NCBI GenBank assembly: GCA_900472295.1 | Contig: UCIA01000024.1 | Location: forward strand, 76,577 to 140,576 | Origin: Hyphomicrobiales bacterium | GTDB taxonomy: Bacteria; Pseudomonadota; Alphaproteobacteria; Rhizobiales; Rhizobiaceae | Length of the DNA: 64,000 nucleotides | Direction of reading: 5' to 3' | Part shown: in pieces, positions 26,845 to 35,031 of the stretch | How positions within the stretch are numbered: the stretch's first letter is position 1 | How the letters are laid out: each line of letters starts with the position of its first letter | Position numbers and translations under genes: made by a program | Notes under the pieces: model-generated | What the model saw: only the letters and a program-made list of their open reading frames with translations | The model's database searches: none | What the model was told of the DNA's origin: nothing

Positions 26845-27466
26845 CCCACTCTCCTACAACCATAAGGCGCTCACAATCGAGGCGACGGCGACCCTGGATT
26901 TGGCCTCGATCGCCTCGAAGCGCCCGATGCCGGGCGCTTCGTCGTCCATGGGTTTCGCCTGCATCCACTGGCTGCAGGAATTGGCGACGATCATCCCCTT
27001 GACCCTTCACGCATCGAACCGTCCGCCAAGAGCGCGGATGAGACAGAGGCGGTTCAGTCTGGGCATCGTCCTTCTCTACAAACCAAAGCAACGCGATCAA
27101 CGCATCCGAATAGATGGCAAGGCAAAGCAAAAACAATTCAGCACCAGCGTCCGTGGTCCAGCCCGCGAGCACGGCAAAAATAAAGGGCGGTGCCATCACG
27201 GCGAAGAGTTCGAAACTGCGCGACTTACCGAGATGCTCGCGCCATAGCATCGTGTCGATCATCGGCGAGTCGAGCGCGCCTGTGCAGGCAGGAGGCGCGG
27301 AGCCAGGGACCGAACCATGCCGACCGCAACCCAGCGGCAAGAAGCGCCCGAACCCCACAGCGCCCATTGCTATGCCCTGCTCCGTGAGGGCCAGGCCGGT
27401 CGCCCGCAGCACGCCCCGACCTCCGGCAGAGGACTTGTAGGACCGCATCGAGTTCCTGGGCGCCAT
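26837..27466 (-). CDS. hypothetical membrane protein with doubtful C-terminus
   Basis: A GAGGAG ribosome site precedes the ATG at 27466 (MAPRNSMRSYK). Codon bias supports this frame down to about 27000. Two hydrophobic helices are visible (FAVMAPPFIFAVLAGW and LFLLCLAIYSDALIALLWFV), with a hydrophilic, glycine-rich N-terminal part. The last 55 codons lose the codon bias and become arginine-rich, while the alternative frame (26854-26994) gains it, so the real stop or a frameshift probably lies near 27000. It resembles no family I know. It lies in the same direction as the beta-barrel gene. Confidence 0.45.
   Translation of the reverse strand: MAPRNSMRSYKSSAGGRGVLRATGLALTEQGIAMGAVGFGRFLPLGCGRHGSVPGSAPPACTGALDSPMIDTMLWREHLGKSRSFELFAVMAPPFIFAVLAGWTTDAGAELFLLCLAIYSDALIALLWFVEKDDAQTEPPLSHPRSWRTVRCVKGQGDDRRQFLQPVDAGETHGRRSARHRALRGDRGQIQGRRRLDCERLMVVGEWDG
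26854..26994 (-). CDS. 46-residue ORF coupled to the beta-barrel gene
   Basis: The frame from ATG 26994 (MIVANSCSQWMQAKP) to TAG 26854 has strong third-position GC, roughly nine codons in ten, unlike the overlapping arginine-rich frame. Purine boxes AAGGG and AAGGGG lie just ahead of the ATG. It contains an acidic helix-like segment (GIGRFEAIEAKSRVAV) and ends nine bases before the beta-barrel gene. It may be an independent small protein, or the true C-terminus of the 26837-27466 gene reached by a frame change. No family is recognised. Confidence 0.45.
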   Translation of the reverse strand: MIVANSCSQWMQAKPMDDEAPGIGRFEAIEAKSRVAVASIVSALWL

Positions 27467-27772
27467 GCGTTGAACTCCTCGTGATCGAGCGTCGAGTGTT
27501 GCGCTCAAGCAAAGACATATCTTTCGCAAACGCCGCATGGTTCGTGTTTCGCCCGTTGACTTCTTCAATTGGCTTCAATGCAAAGCCGACGTGTCCAACG
27601 CTGACGCGCGCGCGGGCCCTGACAGTGCTTGCCGTTCTTGCCAATAGCCTCAGCCGACACCTGCACGATAAGGCCTCATAGTCACCAATTGGCTTGCGAA
27701 GCTATACCTATGGATGATTCAATCCGATGACAAAGCCTATGTATGCTACCAATATAATAAAAGGAGAAACGA
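27467..27772. other. divergent intergenic region
   Basis: About 300 bases between a leftward membrane-protein gene and a rightward zinc-ribbon-like gene. The right end is AT-rich (CCAATATAATAAAAGG) and includes a TATAAT at 27753-27758 that could be a -10 box giving a nearly leaderless mRNA. No gene is seen. Confidence 0.35.
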
Positions 27773-28030
27773 ATGAAATGCCTAAGCTGCGCTAGCGAGG
27801 TGAAACTACCTCACCAGTACTACTTTTGCTCTCTGGAATGTTTCGACGAGACAACCCGCAACACCGAATGGAGGATGCTGAGCGATGGACTTCCGCCTAC
27901 TGGTTTTCCTGCTGGTGGCCGGCCCCGCACTGGCCCAGGGCCACACCTCCCACGCCCAGGCTGGTCCACCCGAGGGCAACTACGGCCAGGGGCACGAGAA
28001 GTGGCACGACATCTACAGGTGGATGCATAA
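27773..28030 (+). CDS. small zinc-ribbon-like protein, C-terminus uncertain
   Basis: AAGGAG lies seven bases before ATG 27773. The first 42 residues contain CLSC and FCSLECF, two cysteine pairs spaced as in small treble-clef or zinc-ribbon proteins. After about residue 42 the frame runs through the start of the next gene and becomes proline/arginine/glycine-rich (GRPRTGPGPH), like an out-of-frame shadow. So either the native stop was lost or the overlap of 146 bases is real. The pair of genes probably forms one transcript. No known function. Confidence 0.45.
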   Translation: MKCLSCASEVKLPHQYYFCSLECFDETTRNTEWRMLSDGLPPTGFPAGGRPRTGPGPHLPRPGWSTRGQLRPGAREVARHLQVDA

Positions 28031-28250
28031 CACGCTGGGTTGCTCATGCTGAAACGGCAGCCATTATCTGCCGACGGTCGCCAACTACCAACGGGGCATG
28101 CGGTGGGAAAACTCAATGGAGTATGGACGCCGATCGAGCCGCCCAAAACAGTACCTGCCCCCCTACTCATCGAACGAAACCGCCGACATTTGCGCGGCTG
28201 GGAACACCGTCTACGTGCCGCCTGACAATGGATCTGACCCTCCCGTCTAG
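27885..28250 (+). pseudogene. broken small exported Cys-motif protein (TGA plus two frame changes)
   Basis: The frame from ATG 27885 encodes a clear signal peptide (FLLVAGPALAQG) and GHEKWHDIYRWMHNTLGCSC, then a TGA at 28050. The same frame resumes NGSHYLPTVANYQRG and later SNETADICAAGNTVYVPP up to TAG 28250. Between them, the +1 frame carries HAVGKLNGVWTPIEPPKTVP, which fits the family's G-W-P-I/V-PP segment. So a Cys codon turned to TGA and two compensating single-base changes, near GGGG at about 28100 and a run of six C at about 28160, break the gene. It resembles small periplasmic rhizobial proteins with an SCC motif. Sequencing error cannot be excluded. Confidence 0.5.
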
Positions 28251-31200
28251 CCGCCTGGGTGGGTCGTCTCGCAGAAGAGCTCGCCTTGCTCGGGTTCCAC
28301 AGGCGGTGTTCTTGCGCCCCGCAGGCCGCCTAGGAATTTACCGAGCCGCTCAAGATACAGGTAGACCACGGGCGTCGTGTAGAGCGTGAGAATTTGCGAT
28401 AGCACCAAGCCACCCACGATCGTGTAGCCGAGCGGCTGGCGGATTTCGGATCCGGCACCGGAGCCCAGCATTATCGGCACGCCGCCTAGCATCGCCGCCA
28501 TGGAAGTCATTAAGATTGGCCTGAACCGTATCGTGCAAGCGCGGTAGATCGCCTCCCGTGGACTGAGACCTTCGTTCCGCTCGACCTGTAGCGCAAAGTC
28601 GACAAGCATGATGCCGTTCTTCTTGACGATGCCGATCAGCAGGATAACGCCGATCATGGCGATAACGCTGAAGTCCATTTGGACCGCCATCAGCAACAAC
28701 AAGGCACCGATGGCGGCTGAAGGGAGCGTTGACAGAATGGTAATCGGATGGATTATGCTTTCGTAGAGCACCCCGAGGATGATGTAGATCACCACCAGCG
28801 CCACTCCGATCAGAATTGGTGTGCCTGAGAGCGCCGACTGAAAGGCCTGCGCATTACCCTGGAAGCTGGTTGTAAGCGAAGCGGGCGTTCCGGCATCGCG
28901 TTCGAACTGCTGGATAGCGGCAACCGCATCTCCGAGCGACGCCCCGGGTTTCAGGTTGAAGGAGATCGTGACCGCTGGGAACATGCTTTGATGGTTGATA
29001 ACGATCGGCGCGGCCTTGGTCACGCTGGTCACCAGTGCGCTTAACGGCACCTGCTGGCCTGTCGAAGAATTCAGATAGATATCCTTGAGCCCTTCTGGAC
29101 CGTACTGGAATTCCGGGCTGACCTCGAGAACGACGTGATACTGATTGAGCTGGGTAAACATCGTGGAGACAATGCGCTGGCCAAAGGCATCATCGAGCGT
29201 GTTGTCGATGGTCGATGGAAGGATCCCGAAACTCGACGCGACTTCGCGATTGACGGTCACATCGAGAAGCGGGCCGGCATTCTCCTGATCGGTGGCGACG
29301 TCGACAATTCCCGGCAAACTTTTAAGCTTGTTGAGGAAGATCGGCGCCCAATGGTTGAGCTCGTTGGAATCGGCATCGGCCAGAGTGTATTGATATTGCG
29401 TCTTCGAAACTCGACCGCCGATAGTGATATCCTGCGCGGCTTGCATGTAGAGCGTTATGCCTTGAGTCTTGGCGAGTTGGGATGACAGCCGGCTGATCAC
29501 CTGATCGGCGCTGGCTTCACGTTGTTTGTTGGGCTTAAGGGCGATGTACATCGTCCCTCGATTGAGCGTGCTCCCGCCAATCGCTCCTATCGAGGCTGCG
29601 ACCGATGCTACGGCCGGATCCTTCTGCACGATGTCGATGATCGCCTGCTGGCGCTCGGCCATTGCCGGGAACGAGATGTCCTGATCAGCCTCGGTGAGGC
29701 CGATAATCAAGCCGGTGTCTTGTTGCGGGAAAAAACCCTTTGGGATGACAAGGTAGAGATAGCCGGTGATGGCAATCGTTCCCAGCATGACGAGCAGCGT
29801 GGCGAAACTATGCCGCAGGACTATCCGCAAGCCTCGTTCATACACTCCAAGCAGCGCGTCGAAACCCCTTTCGCAAACATCATAGAGCCGCCCGTGCCTG
29901 ATGTTGGGCTCGTGCCTGAGTAGGTGCGCGCACATCATTGGCGTCAGCGTGAGCGAGATCACCAGCGACAGGATCAGTGAAACGCTCACCGTCACGGCGA
30001 ACTCCTGGAAGAGCTCGCCGACATAGCCGCCCATCAGAAATAGTGGAATGAACACCGCGATGAGCGACAGGGTGATTGAAACGATTGTGAAGCCGATTTC
30101 ACCCGAGCCCTTTAGCGCAGCCTGCATCGGGGTGAGGCCCTCTTCGACATGGCGGACGATGTTCTCGATCACCACGACCGCATCGTCGACCACGAAGCCG
30201 ACGGCGATCGACAAGGCCATGAGCGACAAATTGTCGAGACTGTAACCAAACGCATAGAGCACGGCAAAGGTGCCGACCAGTGAAAGGGGCACGGTTACCG
30301 CGGGAATGACTGTTGCCCAGAAATTGCGCAGGAACAGGAATATCACCATCACCACCAGCGCGATGGTCAGCATCAGGGTGAACTGCACGTCCTCGACCGA
30401 CGCGCGGATGGTTTGTGTGCGGTCAGAAACGACCGATACCTTGATACTGGGCGGGATTGAGGCTTGAAGTTGGGGCAACAGGGCCTGGATGCGGCCAACG
30501 GTCTCGATCACATTGGCACCGGGAAGACGCCGGATAGCCAGTAAGATGGCGGGCTTCTTTCCGAACCAGGCGGCCACAAACTTGTTCTCCGGCCCGTCGA
30601 TCGCGGTGCCTATGTCGCGGATGCGCACAGGCGAGCCATTGCGATAAGCAACGATAACATCATTGTAGAGGTCAGGCTTGAGCAACTGGTCGTTGGTGTT
30701 GAGCGTGAAGGTTTGACGCGGGCCGTTGAGCGTGCCCTTCGCAATGTCGACATTGGCCTCGCCGAGCACGTTGCGAACATCTTCAAGCCCAATGCCGCGA
30801 GCCGCGGCCGCCTGTGGATTGATCTGCACACGGATCGCCGGCTTCTGCTGGCCGCCGATGCCCACAAGACCTACGCCGGAGATTTGCGAGATCTTCGGCA
30901 GCAGGATGTTTTCCGCATAGGCATCGACCGTCGTCAGCGGCAAGGTATCGGATGTCAGTGCGAGCACCAGGATCGGCGTATCCGCCGGATTAACCTTCCG
31001 GATGGTTGGCGGATAGGGGATGCCCTGCGGCAGGAAGGGGCTGGCGGCATTGATCGCCGACAGCACGTCAACCGCCGCGCTGTCGACGCTGCGGCTGAGG
31101 TCGAACTGAATGGTGAGCTGTGTGCTGCCGAGCGCGCTGGCCGAAGTCAGCTGGGTCACCCCAGGGAGTTGGCTTATCTGTTGCTCAAGCGGGGTGGCCA

Positions 31201-31387
31201 CGGACGACGCCATGGTTTCAGGATCGGCGCCGGGCAGCTGCGCTGATACCTGAAGTGTTGGAAAGTTGACGTTCGGCAGCGATGCGACGGGTAGAAGCTG
31301 GTAGGTGGCGAGCCCACACAGCAGCAGACCCACCATTAGCAGGCTTGTCGCGATCGGCCGATGGATGAAAGGGGCCGAGATGTTCAC
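28247..31387 (-). CDS. RND-family multidrug efflux transporter (MdtB/MdtC-like)
   Basis: A 1046-residue inner-membrane RND pump. The N-terminal FIHRPIATSLLMVGLLLCG is the first helix; the transmembrane-4 region AVGFVVDDAVVVIENI carries the proton-relay Asp pair. Two large periplasmic loops follow the family pattern (QLPGADPETMASSVATPLE; GFFPQQDTGLI). Length is normal for the hydrophobe/amphiphile efflux family. It forms the tripartite pump with the adaptor encoded upstream, whose stop overlaps its start by four bases. No outer-membrane channel gene follows; the NodT-type one at 36617 could serve. Its own stop overlaps the end of the broken gene on the other strand. Confidence 0.95.
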   Translation of the reverse strand: MNISAPFIHRPIATSLLMVGLLLCGLATYQLLPVASLPNVNFPTLQVSAQLPGADPETMASSVATPLEQQISQLPGVTQLTSASALGSTQLTIQFDLSRSVDSAAVDVLSAINAASPFLPQGIPYPPTIRKVNPADTPILVLALTSDTLPLTTVDAYAENILLPKISQISGVGLVGIGGQQKPAIRVQINPQAAAARGIGLEDVRNVLGEANVDIAKGTLNGPRQTFTLNTNDQLLKPDLYNDVIVAYRNGSPVRIRDIGTAIDGPENKFVAAWFGKKPAILLAIRRLPGANVIETVGRIQALLPQLQASIPPSIKVSVVSDRTQTIRASVEDVQFTLMLTIALVVMVIFLFLRNFWATVIPAVTVPLSLVGTFAVLYAFGYSLDNLSLMALSIAVGFVVDDAVVVIENIVRHVEEGLTPMQAALKGSGEIGFTIVSITLSLIAVFIPLFLMGGYVGELFQEFAVTVSVSLILSLVISLTLTPMMCAHLLRHEPNIRHGRLYDVCERGFDALLGVYERGLRIVLRHSFATLLVMLGTIAITGYLYLVIPKGFFPQQDTGLIIGLTEADQDISFPAMAERQQAIIDIVQKDPAVASVAASIGAIGGSTLNRGTMYIALKPNKQREASADQVISRLSSQLAKTQGITLYMQAAQDITIGGRVSKTQYQYTLADADSNELNHWAPIFLNKLKSLPGIVDVATDQENAGPLLDVTVNREVASSFGILPSTIDNTLDDAFGQRIVSTMFTQLNQYHVVLEVSPEFQYGPEGLKDIYLNSSTGQQVPLSALVTSVTKAAPIVINHQSMFPAVTISFNLKPGASLGDAVAAIQQFERDAGTPASLTTSFQGNAQAFQSALSGTPILIGVALVVIYIILGVLYESIIHPITILSTLPSAAIGALLLLMAVQMDFSVIAMIGVILLIGIVKKNGIMLVDFALQVERNEGLSPREAIYRACTIRFRPILMTSMAAMLGGVPIMLGSGAGSEIRQPLGYTIVGGLVLSQILTLYTTPVVYLYLERLGKFLGGLRGARTPPVEPEQGELFCETTHPGG

Positions 31388-32556
31388 GGGATCGCTTGCT
31401 GCACTGCGCTTTGCAGGGCGGCTTCATCAGCGACTTTACCCTCCAACACCTCAACGCGGCTGCCCTGGACGAGCCTGTACTGTCCGTCGACGACAACCGT
31501 TTCACTCGCCTTGAGTCCCGAATCGATGAGAGCTTGTCCCCCGCTCAATTGTGCAACAGTGACAGTCCGCATTTGCGCGGTTCCATCAGGTGCGATCACG
31601 TAAACATAGGAGCCGTTCGGACCTTGCTGCACTGCCGAACTGGAGATCGTCAGTCCCCCACTGCGGGTATCGAGAAGCAAACGCGCATTCACGAGCGCTC
31701 CGGGCCAGAGTTGGTTCCGGGCGTTCGGAAATGTGGCCCGGAGGCGGATCGTACCTGTTGTCTGGACGATCTGGTTGTCGACAAGCAGGAGTTTGCCTTC
31801 GTCGAGCTTGGTCTTGTCGTCCTGGCTGTACGCAAAGACCGTAAGCGGCCCTTTGGCCATCTGCTGCTGGATTTTGGGGAGGGTGTCCTCGGGCAGTGTG
31901 AAGATCAATGAGATCGGTTGGACCTGTGCAACATCGACCAGGCCAAAAGTATCGGTCGGATGAATGATGTTGCCTTCGTCGATCTGCCGGATACCCGTCA
32001 CACCGTCGATGGGTGAGGTCAGACGGGAGTAGCTCAGATTGACCTGAGCGGCTTGCAAAAGAGCCTCGTCAGCTTTGATTGTCGCCTGGAGCTGGATGAC
32101 CTGCGCCTTCTGCGTGGCCACCAGCTGGGTGGTGGCAAAGCCTTTCGCCAGCAGTGGCATGTAGCGATCCAGATTTGCCTGCGCGTTGACGAGTTGCGCC
32201 TGGTCGCGATCGCGGGTCGCGGTAATCTGATCGATTTGCGCCTGATAGGGATCCGGGTCGATCTGGGCCAGCAGATCGCCCTTTTTCACTGTCTGACCTT
32301 GCGTGAATGCGATCTTCGTAATCGGTCCTGAAATCAGGCTATGCACCACCACGTTGTTGTAGGCGATCACCGTTCCCACTCCACGCAGGTAGATCGGCAC
32401 GTCGTGACTGGCTACTTTTCCGGCAACGACCGGAACGGCCGGCGGAGGAACAGAGGCCGCCGCAGGTTCGGAAGGGTCGTAGACATGCTTGGCTGCAAAC
32501 CCAAGGCCGCCGATCAGAATCAGCAGCGCGGCAACAATGACGGGTCGCTTGCGCAT
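31384..32556 (-). CDS. RND periplasmic adaptor (membrane-fusion protein)
   Basis: A 390-residue HlyD/AcrA-type adaptor: an N-terminal hydrophobic anchor (VIVAALLILIGGLGFAA), a lipoyl half (VAGKVASHDVPIYLRGVG), an alpha-helical hairpin rich in Gln and Ala (residues about 100-170), the second lipoyl half with SPIDGVTGIRQIDEGN, and a beta-barrel/MP domain. This is the MdtA-like partner linking the RND pump to an outer-membrane channel. It is the first gene of the leftward pump operon. Confidence 0.95.
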   Translation of the reverse strand: MRKRPVIVAALLILIGGLGFAAKHVYDPSEPAAASVPPPAVPVVAGKVASHDVPIYLRGVGTVIAYNNVVVHSLISGPITKIAFTQGQTVKKGDLLAQIDPDPYQAQIDQITATRDRDQAQLVNAQANLDRYMPLLAKGFATTQLVATQKAQVIQLQATIKADEALLQAAQVNLSYSRLTSPIDGVTGIRQIDEGNIIHPTDTFGLVDVAQVQPISLIFTLPEDTLPKIQQQMAKGPLTVFAYSQDDKTKLDEGKLLLVDNQIVQTTGTIRLRATFPNARNQLWPGALVNARLLLDTRSGGLTISSSAVQQGPNGSYVYVIAPDGTAQMRTVTVAQLSGGQALIDSGLKASETVVVDGQYRLVQGSRVEVLEGKVADEAALQSAVQQAIP

Positions 32557-32588
32557 TGAAGGCTCCTACAAAGACGGAATAGCTTTTT

Positions 32589-33251
32589 TCAGCAGCCGGA
32601 CGCCAACAGCGTGCTTGTGCCTGTCTCACCCGTGCTGCCGCAGGTTGGAATCGTTACCAGTGGACTCGTCACCGGATCAGCCAGCTCGGGTGTTGGAATG
32701 CCAATTATCGGGCTCACGCCCAAATTGCTGAGTTCCGAAGACCCCAGCGGGATCCCTACCGAGGTCCCAAGACCCGTGGACGATGTCCCAGACGGTGTGC
32801 CGGTGGTGGTGGACAGTATCGATGTGGTGCCAGAAGGCGACGCCGTCGTGCCGCAGGTGCCCAATGCTGTTATCGGCATCGGATCCACAGACGACGTCCC
32901 ATTCATGGCGGTGGTTCCGCCAACGCCTCCGCCATCGAAAGTGGAGAGGGCGGAGGTCGTTCCGGCGAATTCGGAAGGTGAGGCCAGAACACCAGGCGCC
33001 AGGGCAGTGGTACACCCGGAATTGGATGTGATTACTGAGCCAGGCGTCGTCAGGCCACCTGGATTGAGTTCGACCGCGCCCAGGGGAATGCCACCCGGAT
33101 TGAGGGGCGAACCAACGCCAGAGAGGGGCGAGGTCATTCCTATTGGGGGCGTTATCGTGCTGTCTTGCGCAAGGCTCGGACCGCCGAACAAGAGAGCGAT
33201 CGCAATGGCGATCGGCAAGTTTGGCTTCGCAACGTCATTGTTATTTCGCAT
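32589..33251 (-). CDS. secreted low-complexity Gly/Ser/Thr/Pro-rich protein
   Basis: A 220-residue protein with a signal peptide (AIAIALLFGGPSLAQ) and a mature part made largely of G, S, T, P and I, with short repeats such as NPGGIPLG, NPGGLTTPG and TPSGTSSTG. Four or five isolated cysteines (SGCTT, GTCGTT, PTCGST, final GC) could form disulfides. It resembles cell-surface or matrix proteins seen singly in rhizobia, with no domain known to me. The ATG at 33251 is preferred because the signal peptide begins there; an earlier in-frame ATG at 33323 adds 24 unlikely residues. It lies 32 bases upstream of the RND adaptor gene. Confidence 0.65.
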   Translation of the reverse strand: MRNNNDVAKPNLPIAIAIALLFGGPSLAQDSTITPPIGMTSPLSGVGSPLNPGGIPLGAVELNPGGLTTPGSVITSNSGCTTALAPGVLASPSEFAGTTSALSTFDGGGVGGTTAMNGTSSVDPMPITALGTCGTTASPSGTTSILSTTTGTPSGTSSTGLGTSVGIPLGSSELSNLGVSPIIGIPTPELADPVTSPLVTIPTCGSTGETGTSTLLASGC

Positions 33252-33732
33252 TGGAACTACCGTCGTTTCGTGTGTCCAGGTGAGGCATGCGTAAAGGAAC
33301 GTCGTTGGGCCGTTGCAACGCATTTCGCCCGATCAGATCAGAGATGATGGCAGATGGAGGGGAAGCGCGCTTCCGTAAAGGCGGCTAGATTTCTCGATTT
33401 GCACGCCGATCCCAAGCGTTTGACGGCTCGTCGTCTCGACTACAAACCAATGTATGAGCCACTCAGACTTCAACCTCATTTTCGTACACCTTTGCGGGAT
33501 GGATCGCATGGTCGCCGGCACTTAAATTCGACTGAAGGCGAGACAGCCAATTGCTCCAACAACGTGTTGATCGTCAGCTTCGGCGAAACGAACTCATGAC
33601 CGCAGGGGCCAGCATGGCAACCTGGGTTGCGCCGAGGGTTTGAGCGCTCCTGCAAACGGATAGGGGTCGCGACAAGCGAAATCTAAGACTTCGGGAAACG
33701 TCTGAGGTCAGTTCGCATGAGAGAGGCGCCCG
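33252..33732. other. divergent intergenic region between the two efflux operons
   Basis: About 480 bases separate the leftward secreted-protein/RND genes from the rightward EmrAB-type operon. Short plus-strand frames (33354-33599) are open but have no ribosome site or family likeness. Promoters for both operons are expected here; no operator palindrome was recognised. Confidence 0.3.
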
Positions 33733-35031
33733 ATGTCCCAGACCGCCAGGATCAGGTTACCCCGCCAAGCCAGTGGCGGGTCCAAGATGCGGGCGGCGAG
33801 CACCCCTATTGGTGAGACATTTGCGATCGCTCGCGTTCCCAAATCCCCTATCCTCATAACTGCCGACAGCCGCCCTGTTGAAGACGATCATGGTCATCAA
33901 ACCCCTGGAGGCTCGCTGCTCGCGCACGAGCAGCCCGAGGCGACGGTCGCAAGCGATCAGGTGCCCGGACAAGGCGGTTCAGATACCGGACACCGAAACC
34001 GTCGGCCAGCCGTCTTCATTATCGGTTTCATTGTCTTGGCTGCACTTGTCCTCGGCGGATCCTATTACTGGTACGCCAACCGCAACTTGCTGAGCACGGA
34101 TGACGCATATGTCGATGGACGGGTTGTGACCGTCGCGCCGCAGGTTTCGGGCCTCGTCGTGTCGCTGGACGTGAGAGACAACCAATTTGTACACAGGGGT
34201 GATCCGCTGATCCATATCGATCCGCGCTCCTACATGAGCGAGCGGAACCGGGCGCAGGGGACTCTGGACAGCGCCCAAGCTCAGGCTGCCGGCGAACGGC
34301 TGGCGACCGAGATCGCTCGCAAGAATTTCCCCGCCCTGTTCCAACAGGCCCAGGCTCAATTGCTGACTGCAAAGGCCATTTTGGCAAAGGCCCAGGCCGA
34401 CTATGACCGGCAAAGCGCTCTGCCGAAGGCCGCGACAACACAACAGGAGGTCGATGCCGCATTGGCGGCGCTGCGCCAAAGCGAAGCGCAAGTCACGCAA
34501 GCGGAAGCCCAGGTTCAGCTGAGTTCACCGGTCGAGCAGCACATCGGCCAGAGCGATGCGCAGGTCGGACAGTTGAACGGTAAAGTCGAGCAGGCTCAGG
34601 CGCAGCTCGATCAAGCCGAACTCAACCTCTCCTGGACGGTTGTGACGGCGCCGCAGGATGGCTGGATAACTCGGCGCAACGTGGAAATGGGCAACTACGT
34701 CACGCCTGGCCAGCAGATTTTCGCGATCGTTCCGCCGGACATGTGGGTCACGGCCAACTTCAAGGAAAACCAGCTTGATGGTCTGCGGCCCGGCCAGAGC
34801 GTAAAGATTGACGTGGATGCCTATCCTCGGCTCGACCTGCATGGCCATGTCGACAGTGTCCAAATGGGGTCCGGCTCGAAATTCACCGCCTTCCCACCCG
34901 AAAACGCCACCGGCAATTTCGTCAAGATTGTCCAACGCGTACCAGTCAAGATCGTCATCGACAGCGGGCTCGATCCTAAGCGTCCGCTGCCGCTTGGGAT
35001 CTCGGTGGTTCCGACGGTTTCGGTTCGATGA
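33733..35031 (+). CDS. HlyD/EmrA-type membrane-fusion protein
   Basis: A 432-residue adaptor. Its first 90 residues are an unusually long hydrophilic cytoplasmic leader, followed by one membrane helix (VFIIGFIVLAALVLGGSYYW). Next come the EmrA signature LLSTDDAYVDGRVVTVAPQVSG, shown here within the length limit by its core TDDAYVDG, an Ala/Gln-rich coiled hairpin, and the closing lipoyl/beta domain with VTAPQDGWI. GAGAGG lies seven bases before the ATG. It overlaps the MFS gene by four bases and works with it and the outer-membrane channel after it. Confidence 0.93.
   Translation: MSQTARIRLPRQASGGSKMRAASTPIGETFAIARVPKSPILITADSRPVEDDHGHQTPGGSLLAHEQPEATVASDQVPGQGGSDTGHRNRRPAVFIIGFIVLAALVLGGSYYWYANRNLLSTDDAYVDGRVVTVAPQVSGLVVSLDVRDNQFVHRGDPLIHIDPRSYMSERNRAQGTLDSAQAQAAGERLATEIARKNFPALFQQAQAQLLTAKAILAKAQADYDRQSALPKAATTQQEVDAALAALRQSEAQVTQAEAQVQLSSPVEQHIGQSDAQVGQLNGKVEQAQAQLDQAELNLSWTVVTAPQDGWITRRNVEMGNYVTPGQQIFAIVPPDMWVTANFKENQLDGLRPGQSVKIDVDAYPRLDLHGHVDSVQMGSGSKFTAFPPENATGNFVKIVQRVPVKIVIDSGLDPKRPLPLGISVVPTVSVR

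Noticed and set aside
28050..28052. TGA codon read as selenocysteine
   Set aside because: No SECIS-like element was identified and two further frame changes are needed downstream, so decay or sequence error is simpler.
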